DNA of 60,032 bases from an uncultured Eubacteriales bacterium (GCA_910580045.1 CAJTXF010000011.1:1-60032); one strand, 5' to 3'. Shown: positions 39,612-48,726, counted from the first letter of the stretch. Notes: generated from the letters alone by a model not told the origin. Made by a program: numbers and translations.

Positions 39612-41341
39612 ACTGGCACCTCCAATCCCTGGGCGCGGCACATCTCATAGTATCTGCCCCGCCGCTTTAACAGCTCCTGGGGGGCGCCCTCCTCGGCCAC
39701 CCGGCCGTCTTCCAGCACATAGATATAATCCGCCCCCTGGACTGTGGACAGCCGGTGAGCGATAATCACCGCCCCACGGCCCTCCAGCAGCCTGTCCAGG
39801 GAGTTCTGCACCTCCCGCTCGGTCTGTAAATCCAGGGCCGAGGTGGCCTCGTCCAGAAGCACCAGGGGAGCTTCCTTCACCATAGCCCGGGCAATGCAAA
39901 GCCGCTGCTTCTGCCCGCCGGAGAGGATGCCGCCCCCTTCGCCAATGGGATGGTCCATCCCGTCCGGGAAGGCGCTGACAAAGTCCCACAGGCTCACGTC
40001 CCGCAGGGCCTGCTCACAGGCCTCCCGGGTGAGCTCTGGCTTGGCAAAGCGAAGGTTCTCGTAAAAACTGCCGTCAAACAGGCAGCTGTCCTGGGTGACA
40101 ATGGCCAGCCGCTTGCGCAGGGCGTCCGGCTCCCACTCCTGGGCCTCCACGCCGAACAGGCGCAGGCTCCCGCTCTCTGGCAGGTAGAAGCGGCAAATCA
40201 GCTTCACTAAGGTGGACTTGCCGCAGCCGCTTGCCCCCACCACTGCCACCTTCTTCCCGTGAGAGACCCGCAAATCCAGGCCGTCCAGGGCCGGTTCATC
40301 CTTGCCCTCATAGGTAAAGTTCAGGCCCTCCGCAGCGCAGGGAGCGGCCACCTCCACGGCAGGACAGAGGGTGGGGCCCCGGTGCTCTTCCGGGATGTCA
40401 ATAACCTCATAATACCGCTGGGCGCTGGCGGAAACATTGCGCACAGTTTTCAACATGTAATCGCTCTGGCTGAAGCAGTCGGTGATATAGGCGCTCAGGG
40501 TGACGAAGCTCACAAATGCCCCCACAGTCAGCAGCCCAGAGGACACCAGCCAGGAGCCCAGCAGAAACAGGCTCATGGTCTGCGTCACAGTGGCAATGTA
40601 CTTCACTGCCGTCATTTTCATGCTCTGCTTTTCCGAGCGGACCTTCTGCTCATAGGAGGCGTCAACAGCCTGGCCGAACCGCTTGCCCAGAACCTTCTCC
40701 GCGGCAAATGCCTTTACTGTCAACGCGCCGGAAATGGCATCCGCGGCAGTGCTCATGGCAGAACCAGTGTAGTCCATAGAGCGCTTGCTCTGCTTTGCAA
40801 TAGGGCGGCTGATGGCCCCCACCAGCCACAAAGACACTGGCAGGATAATCAGATAGGCAATGGACAGCTGCCATGAGATGAACACGCAGGCAGTCAGCCC
40901 AAACAGGCCGGAGAACACCTGGCGGGAAAAATTGCTGATATGCCCGGCGGAAAAGGTGCTGAGAAAGTCAATGTCCCCGTTGAGCCGGGCGGCCACGTCC
41001 CCGGTGCGGAACTTCCGCTCCAGCACTGCCATGTCGGCCTGGGTGAGCTTATGAAAGGCCCGGCCCCGCACGCCCAGGAACATTTCCTCCGTAATGCGGC
41101 CGATAATCCGGTAGTGGAGGGCAGTGCGGGCACAGTCCAGCAAAATAAAGAGGGCCATCATCCCCGCGGCGGTGAGCATCTCCTGGGTGAGGCCCGCCAC
41201 ACCGTAGTCCAGGGAGCGGCCCCAGTAGGTGGCGGAGAGCATTTTCAGCACCCCGGACACCAGGGAGAGGCCCACAATCACCACAATGCCTGGCAGGTAC
41301 CTTCGGTTATCAATGTAGAAGCGCAGCAGAGAGCCGCTCAT
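39608..41341 (-). CDS. ABC transporter, fused membrane and ATPase domains (first of pair)
   Basis: A 577-residue half-transporter starting MSGSLLRFYIDNRRYLPGIV. Six membrane helices are followed by an ATPase with Walker A GASGCGKST, signature LSGGQKQR, Walker B LVLLDEATSALD and H-loop IAHRLST. It overlaps the glycosyltransferase gene upstream and the second ABC gene downstream by four bases each (ATGA), a tightly coupled GT-ABC-ABC operon. A complete catalytic set is present, so it should work as an exporter half. Confidence 0.93.
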   Translation of the reverse strand: MSGSLLRFYIDNRRYLPGIVVIVGLSLVSGVLKMLSATYWGRSLDYGVAGLTQEMLTAAGMMALFILLDCARTALHYRIIGRITEEMFLGVRGRAFHKLTQADMAVLERKFRTGDVAARLNGDIDFLSTFSAGHISNFSRQVFSGLFGLTACVFISWQLSIAYLIILPVSLWLVGAISRPIAKQSKRSMDYTGSAMSTAADAISGALTVKAFAAEKVLGKRFGQAVDASYEQKVRSEKQSMKMTAVKYIATVTQTMSLFLLGSWLVSSGLLTVGAFVSFVTLSAYITDCFSQSDYMLKTVRNVSASAQRYYEVIDIPEEHRGPTLCPAVEVAAPCAAEGLNFTYEGKDEPALDGLDLRVSHGKKVAVVGASGCGKSTLVKLICRFYLPESGSLRLFGVEAQEWEPDALRKRLAIVTQDSCLFDGSFYENLRFAKPELTREACEQALRDVSLWDFVSAFPDGMDHPIGEGGGILSGGQKQRLCIARAMVKEAPLVLLDEATSALDLQTEREVQNSLDRLLEGRGAVIIAHRLSTVQGADYIYVLEDGRVAEEGAPQELLKRRGRYYEMCRAQGLEVPV

Positions 41342-42222
41342 AGGTCTTCCTCCCCCAGCAGGGGCAGCTCCTTAATGGCTTTGCCCCCCTCTGTCAACCA
41401 CAGCTGGACCAGGGAATGCTCTGCCCACTTATTCTTTAGGTACTCCTTATTTTTCAGCCAGCCTGCCCGGAAGTCAGGGTCATTGTGGAGCCTGTCATAG
41501 CTGCGGACTTTGGCGGGATAGTGGATGGCCCGGGCGTCCCTGGCAAGCACATACCGAGCGCCCTTTTCGCTGGCCTGGATGCCGAAGTCATTGTCCTCGC
41601 AGCCCCAGGTGCAGAAAAACTCATCAAAGTACAGCTCATTCTCTTGCATAAAGGCTGTGGGCACAGAGAAATGCAGGCTCCACAGCACAATCCAGGGGGC
41701 GGGCCAGCGGGAGAGGTCATCGCCGCACACAGCGTAGTCCCGCTCCCGTCCGTCCAGCATATGGCGCTCTGTCATGATGGCAGCAGCCTCGTCTGGGGTG
41801 TGGGTATCAATAATCTCCCGCATCTCCTCCAAATCGGAGGTCAAATCATTGCCGTGGATGTAGCCGATGATGACCAGACGCTCCCCGTGCTCCCGGTAGA
41901 GCCGGTAGTGCTCCTCCAGGCAGCTGCTGGTGAGAATCACCCCGCTGTCCAGGAACACACACAGCTGGGAGCCGGCAGCGCGGATGCCCATATTCCGGGC
42001 CGTGCCAGGGCGGAAGCCCTTATCCTCCTGCCGGAAGTACCGGACCGTGAATCTGTCCTGATACTCCTCTGCCACAGCCTTCATATCCACAGAGGAGCCG
42101 TCGTCACAGACAAGCACCTCCAGCTCTGCCAGGGGGAACCGGGACCCAGCGATGGAATCCAAGGTGAGCCGCAGCTCATGGGGGTTATTGTACACAGGGA
42201 TAATGACAGAAATCTTTTTCAT
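41338..42222 (-). CDS. family 2 glycosyltransferase coupled to an ABC pair
   Basis: A 294-residue GT-A enzyme: MKKISVIIPVYNNPHELRLT, VLVCDDGSS (nucleotide-binding Asp), PGTARNMGIRAAG, FLDSGVIL, and the acceptor-side motif TWGCEDNDFG. The tail (SLVQLWLTEGGKAIKELPL) may be membrane-facing. ATG 42222 is chosen because AGAAAGGATGTTTGCT precedes it. It is first in an operon with two ABC half-transporters, suggesting that it makes a sugar-decorated molecule for export. A promoter lies at 42261-42288. No precursor peptide gene was found beside it. Confidence 0.88.
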   Translation of the reverse strand: MKKISVIIPVYNNPHELRLTLDSIAGSRFPLAELEVLVCDDGSSVDMKAVAEEYQDRFTVRYFRQEDKGFRPGTARNMGIRAAGSQLCVFLDSGVILTSSCLEEHYRLYREHGERLVIIGYIHGNDLTSDLEEMREIIDTHTPDEAAAIMTERHMLDGRERDYAVCGDDLSRWPAPWIVLWSLHFSVPTAFMQENELYFDEFFCTWGCEDNDFGIQASEKGARYVLARDARAIHYPAKVRSYDRLHNDPDFRAGWLKNKEYLKNKWAEHSLVQLWLTEGGKAIKELPLLGEEDL

Positions 42223-42260
42223 AGCAAACATCCTTTCTATATGATTTTGACTACTGTTCC

Positions 42261-42288
42261 AGTATACCATTCAGCCAAGGATTTACAA
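42261..42288 (-). promoter_or_regulatory. promoter of the GT-ABC-ABC operon
   Basis: TTGTAA (42288-42283) and TATACT (42266-42261), 16 bases apart. Confidence 0.62.
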
Positions 42289-42342
42289 GGGGTTTTGCAT
42301 GAGTGGTCGAAAATCGAGCAGTTTTGGTCATCCTCTCCCCAT

Positions 42343-42383
42343 AGGAAAAGCCGCCCGGCCCATTTGCCCGGCGGCTTTCCCCT
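42343..42383 (-). terminator. terminator after the cell-wall hydrolase gene
   Basis: GGAAAGCCGCC pairs with GGCGGCTTTTCC around a CCGGGC-rich centre, a few bases past the stop codon. Confidence 0.7.
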
Positions 42384-42388
42384 GCTTA

Positions 42389-43078
42389 TCAGGTATAGCA
42401 GAAATAGATGGTGGTCCCCAAAATTTGGTCGTAATAGCTGGTGTACAGGCCCCCTCCGGTAATGTACCCGCTCTGGCCTGTCACATTCTCAGGGCAGTTG
42501 CCGCCATTCTCCAGAATATACCTGGCGTTGTCAATGACCCTCTGGCTGGGCTTTTTGTTGATGGAGCCATTGTACACCGGCCCATACTGCCCAGGCTGAT
42601 AGATAACCTCCCGGATGGTGTTGGGGAAGTACTTGCTCTTCACCCGGTTGAGCACCACACTGCCCACCATCCGCTGGACCCAGTCGGGAATCCAGTCGCA
42701 CCCAGCCTCAGCATTGATAATTCTGGCCAGCAAATCCAAGTCCTCCGGGGTGTAGCTGGGCTTGGGCTTTGGCTTCATGGCCTCGCGAATCTCCTCAACA
42801 GTGGAGTACTTTGAAAAGTAATAGGTCTTCTCGTATTGGGTCAGCCGCATGTCATCAATCTTCAGGTTGCGCTGGCGCTCATAGATGGCGCCCATCTGCA
42901 GGGCATATGAGCTGCCGTCTTTCAGGGCTGCCATCATCAGGGCGGTATAGTCCGCCTTGGCGTCATAGCCGGTTACCACAATCTGGTCAGCCACATTCTT
43001 CACCGCGGCTGAGGCTGTTACGCCAGGCAGGCAAATCATCCAAGCAGCCAAAAGCAATGGGATTAGTTTCTTCTTCAA
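42389..43078 (-). CDS. SleB-like cell-wall hydrolase
   Basis: A 229-residue exported protein. A signal peptide (KKKLIPLLLAAWMICLPGVT, cleaved near ASA) is followed by a spacer and a Hydrolase_2 domain from about residue 115: LDLLARIINAEAGCDWIPDW with the catalytic Glu, then MVGSVVLNRVKSKYFPNTIREVIYQPGQYGPV. It is typical of spore-cortex or peptidoglycan lytic enzymes of the SleB class. The likely start is TTG 43078, 9 bases after AAAGGAAG; the longer frame upstream lacks a ribosome site. Its role in spores is not shown by the context. Confidence 0.88.
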   Translation of the reverse strand: MKKKLIPLLLAAWMICLPGVTASAAVKNVADQIVVTGYDAKADYTALMMAALKDGSSYALQMGAIYERQRNLKIDDMRLTQYEKTYYFSKYSTVEEIREAMKPKPKPSYTPEDLDLLARIINAEAGCDWIPDWVQRMVGSVVLNRVKSKYFPNTIREVIYQPGQYGPVYNGSINKKPSQRVIDNARYILENGGNCPENVTGQSGYITGGGLYTSYYDQILGTTIYFCYT

Positions 43079-43747
43079 TCTGGGCACTTCCTTTCTCCGC
43101 GCGTTCTGTGCGGGCAGGGCCGCCAGTCTGCCGGCGTCCCTGCTTTTGGAATTTTTTGACCTGCTTTTCAGTCTTCCCTCTTTTGGCAATTCTATGCATA
43201 AGAGGCAAATTCTTCAAGCAGGACCTTAGGGCGTGTTCACATAGGCGTTCGCACGAATCTTTTTGGTGGATTTCTGTCATCTTCCGCGTTAAAAATTTTT
43301 GAAGTACGCCAGTACGTCTACAAATTTTTGCCTTGAATCTGGCAGAAATCCCCTCAAAAATCTTCATACTCAACTTATATGAACACGCCCTAGCCCACAT
43401 TGTAGCACAGGCCGCCCGGCGGAAGATGCAGAAACCCCCTGTCGGCATTTTGAGCCTCTGAGGGGGTGGTGTCGCTCTATGGGGTATCGGGGGTATCCTT
43501 TGGGGCCGGTTTCCAGGGAAGTGACCCTGAGACAGGCCAGCAAAGCGGTGCTGCTCTGCCCGGTTGGGGCCTGTTGGAGCATAGTACTGGCTGCTAAGGA
43601 CTTTAGAGCATTCCTGGGGTTTGGCCGCCATTTTCTCTGAAAATCAAAATGGGCGGGAAAGCTCTTTCAGGGCTTCCCCGCCTTGATTCTCCATGAAAAC
43701 AGCCTGGCTGGATTTGCCCCCCCAGGAAGCCGGAGGCTGCGAATGCT
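43079..43747. other. intergenic region with MITE and terminator-like hairpins
   Basis: Besides the MITE at 43227-43392 it holds a CCCCCTG/GGGGG pair near 43434-43465 and a terminator-like stem, GGGCGGGAAAGC with GCTTCCCCGCC (about 43651-43682), after the DUF3788 gene. Other frames here have no support. Confidence 0.55.
43227..43392. mobile_element. 166-bp MITE with inverted termini
   Basis: The ends read TAGGGCGTGTTCACATA and, on the opposite strand, TAGGGCGTGTTCATATA (16 of 17). Inside, GGATTTCTGTCATCTT and the right-hand GGATTTCTGCCAGATT (minus strand) as well as AAAATTTTTG/CAAATTTTTG make the entire unit an imperfect palindrome. A TA at each outer edge would fit IS630-type movement. No gene is inside. 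Confidence 0.78.
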
Positions 43748-44161
43748 CTACTTTCTGTTTGGCCTCCTCTTTATTCTCAGCAGCCTGAGAAAATCCTCAA
43801 ATAGAGAGGTGTCCATTGGCTCAAACATCATCCACTTTCCATCATGATAAGTCCGGCTTTCGTCGTAAATTCTTTGGGCTTCCTGGGAGTAATTCTCCCT
43901 GTCCTTCTCAAATTTTAAGCGTTCATCCTTACCAAAGATAATCATAAATCCAACACAGTTTTCTCTTGCATACAGCGCGCACAGGGTTTTGCCGCCGCGG
44001 CGGTATTTATATTCGTATGTCCAGACTTTGCCGCCTTTGTCCCACAAACAGTCCATGTCATATTGTTCATCAATCAGAGCACATAATTTTTCCCATATCT
44101 CAAATAGAGACGCGCCCACTAAAGCAATCATTTCTTCTCTTTCCGGTATTTTTTCAAGCAT
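43748..44161 (-). CDS. DUF3788 family protein
   Basis: A 137-residue protein, MLEKIPEREEMIALVGASLF, CLWDKGGKVWTYEYKYRRGGKTLCALYARE and FMIIFGKDERLKFE, which follow the DUF3788 pattern of small cytosolic proteins of unknown role. It has its own start after GGAGGCTGTT and no clear partner. Composition is more AT-rich than the neighbours, so it may be acquired. Confidence 0.8.
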   Translation of the reverse strand: MLEKIPEREEMIALVGASLFEIWEKLCALIDEQYDMDCLWDKGGKVWTYEYKYRRGGKTLCALYARENCVGFMIIFGKDERLKFEKDRENYSQEAQRIYDESRTYHDGKWMMFEPMDTSLFEDFLRLLRIKRRPNRK

Positions 44162-44413
44162 AACAGCCTCCTTCGTAAATGTGTGCAGACAGGCAAAAGC
44201 CTGTGACGCCTAAATCAAACGCAGCAGGCCTGCGCAATTGCAGCCTGCTCTGCCCCTGATGTCCTGCTTCTCTCAAGCAGTATAGCATAACGCTGGAAGC
44301 AATGCAACGGTTTTTCAGGCAGCATAAACTGTCCTGTCCTAAGGCAGGCCAGCCAAAACCGCGGACTGGGGGTGCCCACGCCACTTTGCTTGAAAATCGC
44401 TATTTACCGATTT
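44162..44413. other. intergenic region, palindromic unit at right edge
   Basis: No gene. CTTGAAAATCG (44389-44399) pairs with CGATTTTCAAG (44408-44418) and is followed by TGCGTTTACTAT. The remainder shows nothing else. Confidence 0.6.
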
Positions 44414-44430
44414 TCAAGTGCGTTTACTAT
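44389..44430. repeat. palindromic unit 1 with TGCGTTTACTAT end
   Basis: A perfect 11-base stem followed by TGCGTTTACTAT (44419-44430). The same 12 bases with one change border both ends of the unit at 46286-46366. The unit supplies the stop codon of the ABC gene remnant. Confidence 0.68.
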
Positions 44431-46185
44431 TATAATACTGGGCCTGGGCATTCCACAACTCACAGTATCTGCCGTTCTCCTCCTCAATCAGCTGGTCGTG
44501 AGAGCCCTGCTGGATAATCCGCCCCTCATGGAAGACGATGGTTTGCAGGAGGCCAGCCGGTGGCTGATGTAAATGGCTGTCTTTCCCCCGGAAATCTGGT
44601 TGAACTTGCTGTACACCTCATACTCTGATTCTGGGTCCAGAGCCGCGGTGGGCTCATCCAGCACGATGAAAGCCGCGTCCTTATACAAGGCCCGGCTTCT
44701 GTCATACCGGGCGCTGGCGGCCACGGTGAGGATTACTCCTCCCACAAAGGCCAGCTTCTTCCCCAGTCCTGCCCGGCGCATACAGTCCTCGGCCCGGGCA
44801 GTATCCGCCTGCTCCCCAATGCGGCCCGAAACCGTCTCGCACAGGGAGAAGAAGGCGGTACGCACATCCTGGAACACGGGAGAGAACAGGCGGTAGTAAT
44901 CCGCTCTGCTGAATTCCTCCGCCGGAACACCGTTGACGCGGACCGTGCCGGCGCTGGGGCGGTACAGGCCGCAGAGCAGCTTGATTAAAGTAGTCTTGCC
45001 CGCGCTGTTGGCCCCCACCAAAGCCACCCGCTCTCCCGGTTGGATGGTGAAGCTCAGCTCCCGTAGGGTGTCCTCCTCCTCGTTCTCGTAGCGGAAGCTC
45101 ACCCGGTCAAAGGTGATTTCCGGCGCGGTTTTAGGCAGCCGGGCCCCCTGGGCAGGGCTGTCCAGGTCCGGCAAATCTATGTACTCCCGGAAGTCGCAGA
45201 CCCGCAGGCTGGCGGCGCGCATCTCATTCCAAGCGTTCATAATATTGCCCACATAGGCAGCAAAGCTGGAGATGGCCCCAAAGTACAGCACGAACTGGTC
45301 CACGGTCAGTTCCCCTCGGAGGGCCATGGAGAGCAGCAGGGCATAGGCTCCCCCGTCCCGCACAAGGGCGATACCCAAATCCGCCAGCCGGGAGAGGAAC
45401 TGCCGCAGGTTCAGCCTCCGGGACCAGCCCACGCTCTGGCGGGACAAGTCATGATAGATTTCCCGGAGCCAGCCCGCCATGCCGTAGATTCGGATATCCT
45501 TGGCAGCGGCAAAGTCCGCGCCCCGTTCCGACACATACTGCATCCTGCGCTCCACGTCTGTGCGGGCCTCCCGGGTGGCGTATTCGTATTTCTGACAGGC
45601 CCGGGCGCAGAACCAGTTCACAGCCGGGGCCGCTGTGAGCAGCACCACCAGCCAAGGGCTCACAAAGGACAGCATGCCCCCGAACAGGGCGCAGCACAGT
45701 AGGTTCTGCAGCAGCCCCACGCTCTCCCTGGGCATATCAGAGATGGGCTGCTTGCCGTTCCACATCTGGGCCGCCATAAGGGCCCGGCTGTGTAAATCCC
45801 GGACCTGCTTTTTTTCATAGATTTGGTAAAAGCAGGACATGGACTTGCGGTTCAGCTCCACCTCCTTCTGGATGCAGTACTGGGAGAAACAGCCGAAGGA
45901 GACTGTTCCCAAAGCCTTTTGCAGGGCAGCGGCCAGGCCCATCAGGCCCAGCAGCAGCCCCACTGCCCAGGCCGCCTGGGCAAAGCTCCGGCCCTCTGTC
46001 ACCTGGGCCACCACCAGGGCGGGCAGACGGATTTCCGCCCAAGCCAAAAACACTCCCACAGGCACCCCCAGCACAGTCAGCCAGAAGGCCAGGGGCGCGT
46101 CCCGCAGCATCCCCCGGAAGCTCCACAGGGCATTGCTCCCGGCGGAGCGGTAGGGCTTTTTCTTTTCCTGGCTTTCCTTTGTCAC
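44414..46185 (-). pseudogene. ABC exporter (membrane plus ATPase) with deletions
   Basis: The frame starts at GTG 46185 (VTKESQEKKKPYRSAGSNAL) and holds a membrane domain and an ATPase with Walker A GANSAGKTT and Walker B FIVLDEPTAALDPES. Between GLGKK and RALYKD only about 20 residues remain, where the family has about 45 with the LSGGQ signature, so that motif is gone. After ISHRLASC a short deletion shifts the frame; the original ending continues in another frame as IVFHEGRIIQQGSHDQLIEE to TGA at 44414. It is not expected to transport. It follows a GHKL kinase gene on the same strand. Confidence 0.82.
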
Positions 46186-46285
46186 ATTGCTCACGCTCCT
46201 TTCACTGTGCCCTGATTGTAGCACATTTCCCGGGGAAAAAGGAAATTCGCGCACCAACTGCGTCTGTAGGTGCACGAATTGCATT

Positions 46286-46366
46286 ATAGTAAACGCACTT
46301 GGCGCGGGCACACCCGTGCCGCCAGGTTCAAAAGAGGTGATACCTCTTTTGAACTGCGTTAACTAT
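46286..46366. repeat. palindromic unit 2, 81 bp
   Basis: Ends ATAGTAAACGCA (46286-46297) and TGCGTTAACTAT (46355-46366) are inverted copies (11 of 12). Inside are GGCGCGGGCAC/GTGCCGCC and GTTCAAAAGAGGT/ACCTCTTTTGAAC. It ends the kinase gene, contributing its TAA. Confidence 0.7.
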
Positions 46367-46946
46367 ATTCGCTCTTGGGCTCCACAGCGGGAACCAGAAA
46401 TTCCGAGCTGAAAGCCCCGTCTTCACTGTTGAACTTACACCAGCCCCCATGCTCTTTCACAATGGCCTGGGCCCGGTGCAGTCCAAAGCCGTGGAAACCC
46501 GCCTTGCTGGTGGAAAACAGAGAGCCCCGCTTCTGCTTCTTTTTCCCCGCAGCGTTCAGCATGTGGAAGTAGAGCATACTCCCCTTCATGCCCAGAAGGA
46601 TGCGGATGAAAGGCTCTCCTGCCGCTTCCCGGCAGGCCTCCATGGCATTGTCCAGCAAGTTGCCCAAAAGGATGCTCAGCTCCAAATCTGTAAGCAGCAG
46701 CTCCGCCGGAACCTGGGCCTGCACAGTCACTGCAATTCCCTCCTCCCAGGCCTTTGCCAGCTTGGGGGAGAAGATGGCGTCCACCGTAATATTCCCGGTT
46801 TTCAGCAGGGTACCCACAGATTGGAGCGCCTGGCCCAGCTCTGTGATATACTGGATGGCGCGGTCAGTCTGCCCGGCCTCCAGCTGACCTTTCAGGGCCT
46901 GCTCCTCCTGGCGCTCCACCAGCCGCAGATAGGTTTTTCTTCGCAT
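46359..46946 (-). CDS. GHKL sensor histidine kinase, shortened and lacking the H-box
   Basis: A 195-residue remnant of an AgrC-type kinase. ATP-binding boxes are clear: LLGNLLDNAMEACR (N box) and GFHGFGLHRAQAIVKEHGG (G box). Family members have about 430 residues with membrane helices first. Here the protein starts at MRRKTYLRLVERQEEQ and passes directly into ALKGQLEAGQTDRA; the segment with the phospho-acceptor histidine (usually HDYRHH) is missing. It cannot be phosphorylated in the usual way. AGGGGAGCCT precedes the ATG, so it may still be made. Confidence 0.8.
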   Translation of the reverse strand: MRRKTYLRLVERQEEQALKGQLEAGQTDRAIQYITELGQALQSVGTLLKTGNITVDAIFSPKLAKAWEEGIAVTVQAQVPAELLLTDLELSILLGNLLDNAMEACREAAGEPFIRILLGMKGSMLYFHMLNAAGKKKQKRGSLFSTSKAGFHGFGLHRAQAIVKEHGGWCKFNSEDGAFSSEFLVPAVEPKSEYS

Positions 46947-46955
46947 AGGCTCCCC

Positions 46956-47660
46956 TCAGTTCTGCTCAATAAAGGCCCGGTTGATGTCATCGTATTTCCC
47001 CCCGGGCCAGGGGCAGTTCTGTGGTGTTTTCCAGGGTGACAGAGGTCCTGCCGATACGGGCCATCGCCTGCAGGGAAATAAGGTAGGAGCGGTGGGCCCG
47101 GTAGAACATTGGGCTGACGGCCCGAAGCCTGTCCCCAAAGGCAGAGATGCTCTCCTTCACCTGATACTCCCCTGTCCGGGTGTGGATGACAATATCATGC
47201 GGAAGGACTCCACGTATAAAATATCCGGTGCATAGAGCTTGACTCTCTCCCCGCCGCTGGTGATAACCAGAGAGGGCGGCTCCTGGCTGAGCCGGGCGGC
47301 GGCCTTGTCCAGCACCTGGAACAGCTTCTCCCTGGACACTGGCTTGAGCAGATAGTGCAGGGCGTCCACCTCGTAGCCCTCTCCGGCAAACTCAAAGTGA
47401 GAGGTAATAAACACGATTTCCGCCCGGCTTCCAGCGGCGCGCAGGCTCTTGTCCAGCTCTATGCCAGAGGTCTTCCCCATCTCCACATCCAGCAGGAGAA
47501 TGTCGAATGCACCGCCCTGCCAGGCGAACCAAAGGGACTCCCCGCTGGGGAAAGCCTGTGCGTTGCAGGGGATTCCCCGGGCCCTGCTCCAAGCAGCCAC
47601 AGCTGCCTGGAGGGCCTCTGCCTGCTCTCCCTCATCATCACACACAGCCACACGATACAT
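46956..47660 (-). pseudogene. LytTR response regulator with two frameshifts
   Basis: The receiver domain is intact (MYRVAVCDDEGEQAEAL, LLLDVEMGKTSGIELD, LKPVSREK). In the LytTR DNA-binding domain, reading YVESFR then HDIVIHTRTGEYQ needs one more base near 47199. After RTSVTLENTTELPLAR a run of six C (46998-47003) has one base too many; past it the frame continues GKYDDINRAFIEQN. Both changes together restore the frame only if neither is real, so the protein ends early with a broken DNA-binding domain. Sequencing error in the C run cannot be excluded. Confidence 0.8.
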
Positions 47661-47697
47661 CGGACCTTCGCCTCCTTATCTCCGTTGTTTATATCAC

Positions 47698-47726
47698 AGC
47701 CCTGGCCAACCGTCAAACGCCTCTGA
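47698..47726 (-). promoter_or_regulatory. promoter of the two-component system
   Basis: TTGACG (47726-47721) and TATAAA (47703-47698), 17 bases apart. Confidence 0.65.
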
Positions 47727-47732
47727 GGGCAC

Positions 47733-47763
47733 AAAAAAGCACCGGCCCAGCCGGACCGGCGTC
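47733..47763 (-). terminator. terminator of the FapA-FIST-MCP operon
   Basis: On the minus strand CGCCGGTCCGG pairs with GGCCGGTGC around CTG, followed by TTTTTT. Confidence 0.78.
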
Positions 47764-47776
47764 TCTTCTGCCTCTC

Positions 47777-48715
47777 TCAGACCTCTCCCCGCTCCAACTC
47801 TGCCACAAGGGGCGGCAGCTGGGAAATCATGTTGTCCATGTCCTCAAACATGGCGCTTTTGGTGGTGCCCAAGCTGCTGGCGTTGCCAATATGCCGCATC
47901 ACTTCCTGATGCAGCTCCTTAATCTGCTGGAAAAACTGGCAGATAACCTGCAGCTCTGTCTGGGAGCTCTCTATTACATCCGCAATCTCATCCTGCACCC
48001 GTACAGCGCCCTCCGCGGCTGAGGTGATGCTCTGGAAGCTCTCGCCAGTCTGGCTGACAATGCCAATGCCCTGGCCCAGGGTGTCCTGAGAGGCGGAGAT
48101 GCTGCTGCTCAGCTGATTGGCACGGCCCTCTACATCTGTCACGCCGCCGTCCACCTCTGCGGCCAGCACCTTGATTTCTTTGGCCAGCTCTTTCACCTGG
48201 TTGGCCACCACAGAGAAGCCCCGGCCTGCCTCACCCACCCGGGCGGCCTCAATGGCAGCGTTCAGGGCCAGGATATTGGTCTCATCCGCAATGGACACAA
48301 TCTTGCCCATACACTGGCGAATTCCGTGGACCGCTGTTTGGAGCTGGGTGAAAATCCCGGCCATCTCCTCATAGGAGCTCTGCACCGCGGAGTAGGTCTG
48401 GCCCAGGGCCTCCATCTGGTTCTGTGCCCCAGTAACGCTTTCCGCAATATCCCCCCGCACCTGGCCGAACTGCTCTGCAGTCTGGTTGATGTTGGAAAAG
48501 GAGTCACCCAAATCTTGGAGCTTATTGTGGAACAAATCCGCCTCCCGCACCACGCCAGAGAAAGAGCTGCTTACCAGGCCCAGCTCCCGCAGGGAGTTAA
48601 CCTCCTTTTCTACCAGCTCCTGCTGGCATTCTTTAAGGCTGTTGGCCACATAGAGAACCGGGTAGAGGTCCCTCTCCTGCCGGGACGGATTATTTTTCTT
48701 ATGGAAAATACTCAT
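47777..48715 (-). CDS. soluble methyl-accepting chemotaxis protein
   Basis: A 312-residue cytoplasmic receptor without membrane helices. The signalling hairpin tip is KIVSIADETNILALNAAIEAARVGEAGRGFSVVANQVKELA; heptad coiled coils lie before and after. The N-terminal 60 residues (LYPVLYVANSLKECQQELVEKE) are a short input region. It is last in a fapA-FIST-MCP operon, 11 bases after the FIST gene. The FIST protein may be its input sensor. No che or flagellar genes are in the window. Confidence 0.9.
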   Translation of the reverse strand: MSIFHKKNNPSRQERDLYPVLYVANSLKECQQELVEKEVNSLRELGLVSSSFSGVVREADLFHNKLQDLGDSFSNINQTAEQFGQVRGDIAESVTGAQNQMEALGQTYSAVQSSYEEMAGIFTQLQTAVHGIRQCMGKIVSIADETNILALNAAIEAARVGEAGRGFSVVANQVKELAKEIKVLAAEVDGGVTDVEGRANQLSSSISASQDTLGQGIGIVSQTGESFQSITSAAEGAVRVQDEIADVIESSQTELQVICQFFQQIKELHQEVMRHIGNASSLGTTKSAMFEDMDNMISQLPPLVAELERGEV

Positions 48716-48726
48716 GGCTCTCCCCC

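Noticed and set aside
42987..43631. 214-codon frame upstream of the cell-wall hydrolase
   Set aside because: It runs through the MITE and the hydrolase signal peptide in another frame; no ribosome site.
46956..47660. Frameshifts in the LytTR regulator as programmed recoding
   Set aside because: Two shifts of opposite sign at unrelated places, one in a plain C run, fit decay or sequencing error better than recoding.
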